DNA of 20,162 bases from Stephanodiscus triporus (lineage: Eukaryota > Bacillariophyta > Thalassiosirophyceae > Thalassiosirales > Thalassiosiraceae): positions 1 to 20,162 of the forward strand of contig JALLAZ010000174.1 in the NCBI GenBank assembly GCA_036939755.1, written 5' to 3'. Shown here piece after piece: positions 16,746-20,162 of the stretch. Within the stretch, counting starts at the first letter, position 1; each line of letters opens with the position of its first letter. Under the pieces are notes generated by a model. The model was not told where the DNA came from and searched no databases. It saw only the letters and a list, made by a program, of their open reading frames with translations. Both the position numbers and the translations under genes were made by a program.

Positions 16746-18278
16746 CTACATTCGCGTCAGCCCCCCGAAAATTTCGACCATTCTACTCAATTCAATCTGA
16801 ACTTCTTGCATTTTGGCAATTTTGGCGCGTAGCTGTGAATTCTCAACTTCGATCATTTCATAGCTGGCGAGCTTGGCCCGAAGTTCCATGTTTTCTTTTG
16901 CCAAATGAGCTTGATAGTGTGCGTCCCTATTTTCATGTAATACATTATTCACGTCTTGCCGTTGGCCCATCTTTTCCCTGTCTAAAAATAGATGATTGTT
17001 TACAAGAGCCGGAGAAGGAGGAGGAGGAGGAGGAGGAGGAGGAAGGTTCATATCGTGGCTGCTGGGGATAGAGTCATTCGTAAAATGAAATACCACACTA
17101 CGAGAAGAACGGGGAGTTTGCAGTCCAGAGTTAAAGCCCCCACGGCAAGATGATCGGGGTGTCCGAGGACTGACAAGAGAACTACACCCGCGACCAGATG
17201 ATCGGGGAGTTATCTTGTCACAATAACGAGGACTGAAAAGAGAACTTGCGCTTCCGAGTCTGTTGTCATGCGAAGGGTTTAAAGTGAGACTTTCGATGGA
17301 CAAATCAGCCCTCATGGATCGGGATCTTGGAGTTGCACAATTATCATTGCTTTTTGATCTTGGAGTAGATACCTCGTCACGTGTGTCATAATTGGTGCTA
17401 GGTGGTTCCCATTTTGAATGATCACGCGATGATGATCTTCTTGATTGGGATAAGGACCGCTCTTTCCGCAATCTTGGAAAGGGTTTTGTAGGAGAAACCA
17501 GTGAGTCCTCACAATACACTTCAATATCTTGAGAGCGACCACCTGATGGCAATCTTGACCGGGACAAAGATAGCTCCGTAAGTGATGCGGAAGAGGATAT
17601 TGGAGATATTGTGCCACTTCGAACCTCAGTGGTAGTAGTAACCAGTGAACCGTCTCGAGGCACATCTAGTTCCATCCTTTTACCAATGCAGTGCAGATCC
17701 TTCACCTTCTCTTCCATCACGGCAAAAACTGTTTCCCAGTCATCATAATTTGCTTCTTTACACAAATCCAATGGACTCATTCCCTCATTATTCAACGCCA
17801 ACGCACCCTCTGCGTACACATTCATCAGCAACTCAACAACACCATCCTCACTTGGTCCCCACTGCGCGATGTAATGTAATGGCAACATGCCCTGCGGATC
17901 AGCCTCATGCAACGCACGAGGAAAACGTTCAACGAGCTCTTCGATAACAGACTTCGATGCGCGATTACCACACGCATAGTGAATGGGATACATGCCTGAT
18001 TCATCCTTCTCCCGCACGGCATAAGGATATGCATTGAGCAAATCAATCACGAAGCTCGAGGGGGGACGACGGGCGCACGCTGAGTGCAGTGGGAGAAAGC
18101 GCCATAGTATATTGCCCTCGCCGTCTGCACCTTCCCTAATTTCGGAATCCCGTCGGACCACCCAAGTTTTGGCCTCGATGGGATTACATCGACAGGCGTG
18201 GGATGCTTTATCCCAATCCGACTTGCCGATTGCGTCGTACAGGGAAGTTACGTGCTTGTCAAAGTCAACTTCGGCCAT
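16746..18278 (-). CDS. Ankyrin-repeat protein with SP/TP-rich region and C-terminal coiled coil
   Basis: This is a single-exon protein of 510 residues. The N-terminal third has about four ankyrin-type repeats (FLPLHSACARRP, GMYPIHYACGNRA, GMLPLHYIAQWG, GMSPLDLCKEAN), spaced about 32-38 residues apart and ending near residue 180. This divergent, diatom-common ankyrin style mediates protein binding. The middle (about 205-410) is Ser/Arg-rich with repeated SP and TP sites such as TPRSSGRG, SPRTPRSSCRG and TPRSSRS, possible proline-directed kinase targets. A nine-proline run then precedes a heptad-like C-terminal coiled coil (KENMELRAKLASYEMIE, NSQLRAKIAKMQEVQIELS). I see no membrane segment or catalytic domain, so a scaffold or adaptor role is inferred. 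The ATG at 18278 is the only one before the repeats that gives a compact N-terminus. Confidence 0.9.
   Translation of the reverse strand: MAEVDFDKHVTSLYDAIGKSDWDKASHACRCNPIEAKTWVVRRDSEIREGADGEGNILWRFLPLHSACARRPPSSFVIDLLNAYPYAVREKDESGMYPIHYACGNRASKSVIEELVERFPRALHEADPQGMLPLHYIAQWGPSEDGVVELLMNVYAEGALALNNEGMSPLDLCKEANYDDWETVFAVMEEKVKDLHCIGKRMELDVPRDGSLVTTTTEVRSGTISPISSSASLTELSLSRSRLPSGGRSQDIEVYCEDSLVSPTKPFPRLRKERSLSQSRRSSSRDHSKWEPPSTNYDTRDEVSTPRSKSNDNCATPRSRSMRADLSIESLTLNPSHDNRLGSASSLFSPRYCDKITPRSSGRGCSSLVSPRTPRSSCRGGFNSGLQTPRSSRSVVFHFTNDSIPSSHDMNLPPPPPPPPPSPALVNNHLFLDREKMGQRQDVNNVLHENRDAHYQAHLAKENMELRAKLASYEMIEVENSQLRAKIAKMQEVQIELSRMVEIFGGLTRM
17017..17043 (+). repeat. (GGA)9 trinucleotide repeat coding for poly-proline on the minus strand
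   Basis: Nine perfect GGA units lie inside the ankyrin-repeat gene and read as a proline run on the coding strand. Length variation would change the number of prolines without a frameshift. Confidence 0.95.
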
Positions 18279-18551
18279 GATGCAGTTGGCAGTTGTTATG
18301 ATAGAGTTGCTACTGGACCCTCCTCTCCTCCCTCTCTCGCCATCATTCCTCCGAGGCGTGGGGAGGAGTTTTCAGTGTTTTCGTGTGGGGAGAGGGCTTT
18401 TGGCGAATTGCAATCATTCTCACGTGGGAATCAAATAGATGAGCTGGGGCTCGGGGGTGATACGACCACGAGGGAATTAATACTGTACGTTTGGCCTCAA
18501 TTATTTACTTCGGGTCCCTGAAAAGAGGGGTTGACTATGTCCTTGCTAGTC

Positions 18552-18569
18552 AGGGCCACTAGAGGCCCT
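18552..18569. repeat. Short hairpin AGGGCC / GGCCCT
   Basis: A perfect 6-bp inverted repeat with a 6-nt loop, followed after 16 nt by an A-rich run (AAAAAAATAATAAAA). It sits in non-coding DNA upstream of the ankyrin gene. Confidence 0.6.
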
Positions 18570-19664
18570 ATGAGCAGCCCTCTAAAAAAATAATAAAACC
18601 ACTAGACAGCATTTCCATGCCAATCTGAGGGCACCATCATGTAGAGCGACCCCAAATTAGTAGGACACCGTCTTAATATCATATGGTGACAATAATTTTT
18701 TACCAACTTATGAGCCAACAAAAAAAACATCGTTGTGTCGCCACAACCCCACTGTCCCTATCACCCCCATGAGTCGAAACGACTTTTCTATCCCCCCAGT
18801 CGCCGCCAACCTCCCTCCCCTGTGCCCCCTCATAGGCAATATCCATGTTAGCGTCCGCGTGGCGGCGGATTTGCCAAATTTGGCCACCGCTGCCATCAGT
18901 CCCCATTTCTCTCTTAAAATGATCGTTTCCACCCCCCCAAAATCGCCTCCTCATCGCCCATGTTTTGACTGCCTTCCTTGCCGCTGCCACCGGAACCAAG
19001 CCAAGGGATGCTTCCAATAGGTCCATAGGGCAAAGCGATTGCGTCGAAACCACCGGAGATGTCCCAGACGAAGCTGCAGGCATCGTTGCCTGCAACCGCA
19101 TCATCGTTAACAATGCGCTGTGTGTTTAGTAGTGTAATTAATAGTAATAAAGATATTTTTTTCTAGTTTTAACAACAGACTTGTTCTGTAGCATGTTAGA
19201 TGATTGTTGTGTGCCTCAGTGCCGGGGGCGGGGCACCGTGGCGGCCGTGGGACGATGGCGGCCGCAATGGTCGGGGTGTATTTTCTTTACCTCCTAGCTT
19301 TCACCTAGGTACATCGCATGTCAGATGTCCCACAACCCCAAAACCACCCAAAAACCAACCGCTGTCCCACCTCCTATCGCTGTCAATAATAGGCGGATTG
19401 GGACAGTTCAAGCAACAATCCTCTTTGCATACATGGTGAGAAGATGTCTGCACTGCCTAACCATTTATTTTCTTTGTCTTGGGGTTGGCACTGCATCAAA
19501 ATCAAGAAAAATCAAGGAAAAATCGTGGGAAAATCAAGAAAAAATTGGCAAGTAAATCAGTAGATTCGCTGTAGCTCAGGCTGTGTCCGGCCAATTTTGA
19601 GAAATGGGTACCATTTTTAAGCTCACGTTAATACTGACTCTAAGCATTTCTTACTTTTCTTGAA

Positions 19665-19682
19665 AGGGACGATAGGGTCCCT
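19665..19682. repeat. Short hairpin AGGGAC / GTCCCT
   Basis: A perfect 6-bp inverted repeat with a 6-nt loop, with the same geometry and the same A-G-G-G start as the hairpin at 18552-18569. Confidence 0.6.
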
Positions 19683-19773
19683 ATATGGACCTCTAAGTAC
19701 GTGGCTCATAAAGCCAACATAGGGGACCTACGATTACGATCTGACCAACAAGGAGATATGCACTGCGGTTGAG

Positions 19774-19858
19774 TTCGTACCATCTCTTTTTTTGGATCAT
19801 GTTCCGGGATTTCTCATATGTATTCCAATTCGTACCATCTCTTTTTTCAGATCACGTC
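19774..19858 (+). repeat. Direct repeat, two copies of a ~30-nt pyrimidine-rich unit
   Basis: TTCGTACCATCTCTTTTTT occurs at 19774 and again at 19829, 55 nt later. Each is followed by a related GGATCATGT or AGATCACGT. Confidence 0.85.
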
Positions 19859-19930
19859 TTAATTGTCGTGGTAACCATTCCCATTCTACAAATTCCTACA
19901 TAACTGGGCTCAAGGGGGAATCCCTTTTTA

Positions 19931-20082
19931 GGACAAAATTTTTTGTCCACCCAACACAGATTCATACGAATTCGTATGATACAAATTGGTTATGTTAATT
20001 CGTATTCATATGGTACAAAATCATATCATTTTATGATACGAATTGGTATTGTGTGAATTCGTATTACAAGTTTGTATCATAA
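19931..20082. repeat. AT-rich palindrome cluster built on ATACGAATT
   Basis: The cluster contains GGACAAAA-TT-TTTTGTCC (19931-19948), a perfect 18-bp palindrome TCATACGAATTCGTATGA (19962-19979), and repeated forms of (G)AATTCGTAT and GATAC(A/G)AATTGG at about 19969, 19978, 19998, 20035 and 20056. An inverted pair TTATGATAC / GTATCATAA spans 20031-20082. The arrangement is dense enough to fold on either strand. Confidence 0.85.
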
Positions 20083-20162
20083 CTTTCCTCTGTTTTAGGT
20101 ACACATTACGAGTTCCCACAGTAGCGATGGGTACACTTTCTGTGCCTATTTCCCTTGGTATG

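Larger units (their letters stand above)
18279..20162. other. Gene-poor terminal region
   Basis: No gene is supported in the last 1884 bp. The first part must hold the ankyrin-gene promoter. ORFs around 18700-19113 (both strands) and 19200-19555 (plus) overlap in competing frames and are of low complexity, with C-rich and G-rich runs. On the minus strand, protein-like fragments seem to shift between frames, which may mean a decayed element, but I recognise no transposase or reverse-transcriptase motif. Beyond 19560 the DNA is AT-rich and repeat-rich, with palindromes listed separately. Confidence 0.5.

Noticed and set aside
18873..18884. Perfect 12-bp palindrome GCCAAATTTGGC
   Set aside because: It is a single short occurrence in composition-biased DNA, with no second copy or context to give it meaning.
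1..20162. CRISPR arrays, toxin-antitoxin pairs, prophage genes or other prokaryotic defence systems
   Set aside because: The window is eukaryotic with spliceosomal introns. No regularly spaced repeats with unique spacers, integrases or phage structural genes are visible.

Overview
The window looks like nuclear DNA of a microalgal eukaryote, most likely a centric diatom (Thalassiosira or a relative). The organism is inferred from several signs. There are short introns of 66-135 nt with GTGAGT-type donors. The cytosolic-type lysyl-tRNA synthetase has a Lys-rich N-terminus. The tRNA-Thr has no encoded CCA. Two presequences carry a signal peptide with an ASAF-like cleavage site, the hallmark of plastid targeting in algae with secondary plastids. 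No bacterial operons, CRISPR arrays or intact mobile elements are visible.

Layout from left to right. 1-507 (+): the 3' end of the XPF/ERCC4 DNA-repair nuclease gene, with a 70-nt intron that is a degraded copy of the preceding exon. 528-1730 (-): a membrane-anchored sulfotransferase. 2106-2178 (-): tRNA-Thr(AGT). 2984-4138 (-) and 4533-5489 (+): a divergent pair, a plastid DUF1995 protein and a plastid-type soluble inorganic pyrophosphatase, sharing a promoter with two TGACGT boxes one helical turn apart. 5659-6612 (-): a prokaryote-type RNase HII with an N-terminal signal sequence. 7075-8610 (-): an APH/choline-kinase-fold small-molecule kinase resembling methylthioribose kinase. 8703-9495 (-): a possible three-exon gene for a small tail-anchored protein. 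9451 (or 9499)-10059 (+): a basic, charged hypothetical protein. 10139-13599 (-): a five-exon gene for an unrecognised 1035-residue two-pass membrane protein, including 21-nt and 32-nt microexons. 14036-16478 (+): lysyl-tRNA synthetase, whose 493-nt second intron holds degenerate tandem repeats. 16746-18278 (-): an ankyrin-repeat protein with SP/TP-rich and coiled-coil regions. From 18279 to the end no gene can be supported; the DNA there is low-complexity, with hairpins, direct repeats and an AT-rich palindrome cluster.

The genes are independent housekeeping and accessory genes, not one pathway. Three neighbours (DUF1995 protein, pyrophosphatase, RNase HII) all have N-terminal targeting sequences and sit in a GC- and CpG-rich block, against AT-richer flanking genes. 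The most notable observation is the XPF intron, which has the structure expected of an intron created by tandem duplication of coding sequence. No new defence or mobile system is apparent. All splice models are by eye, checked for GT-AG ends, phase and protein continuity.
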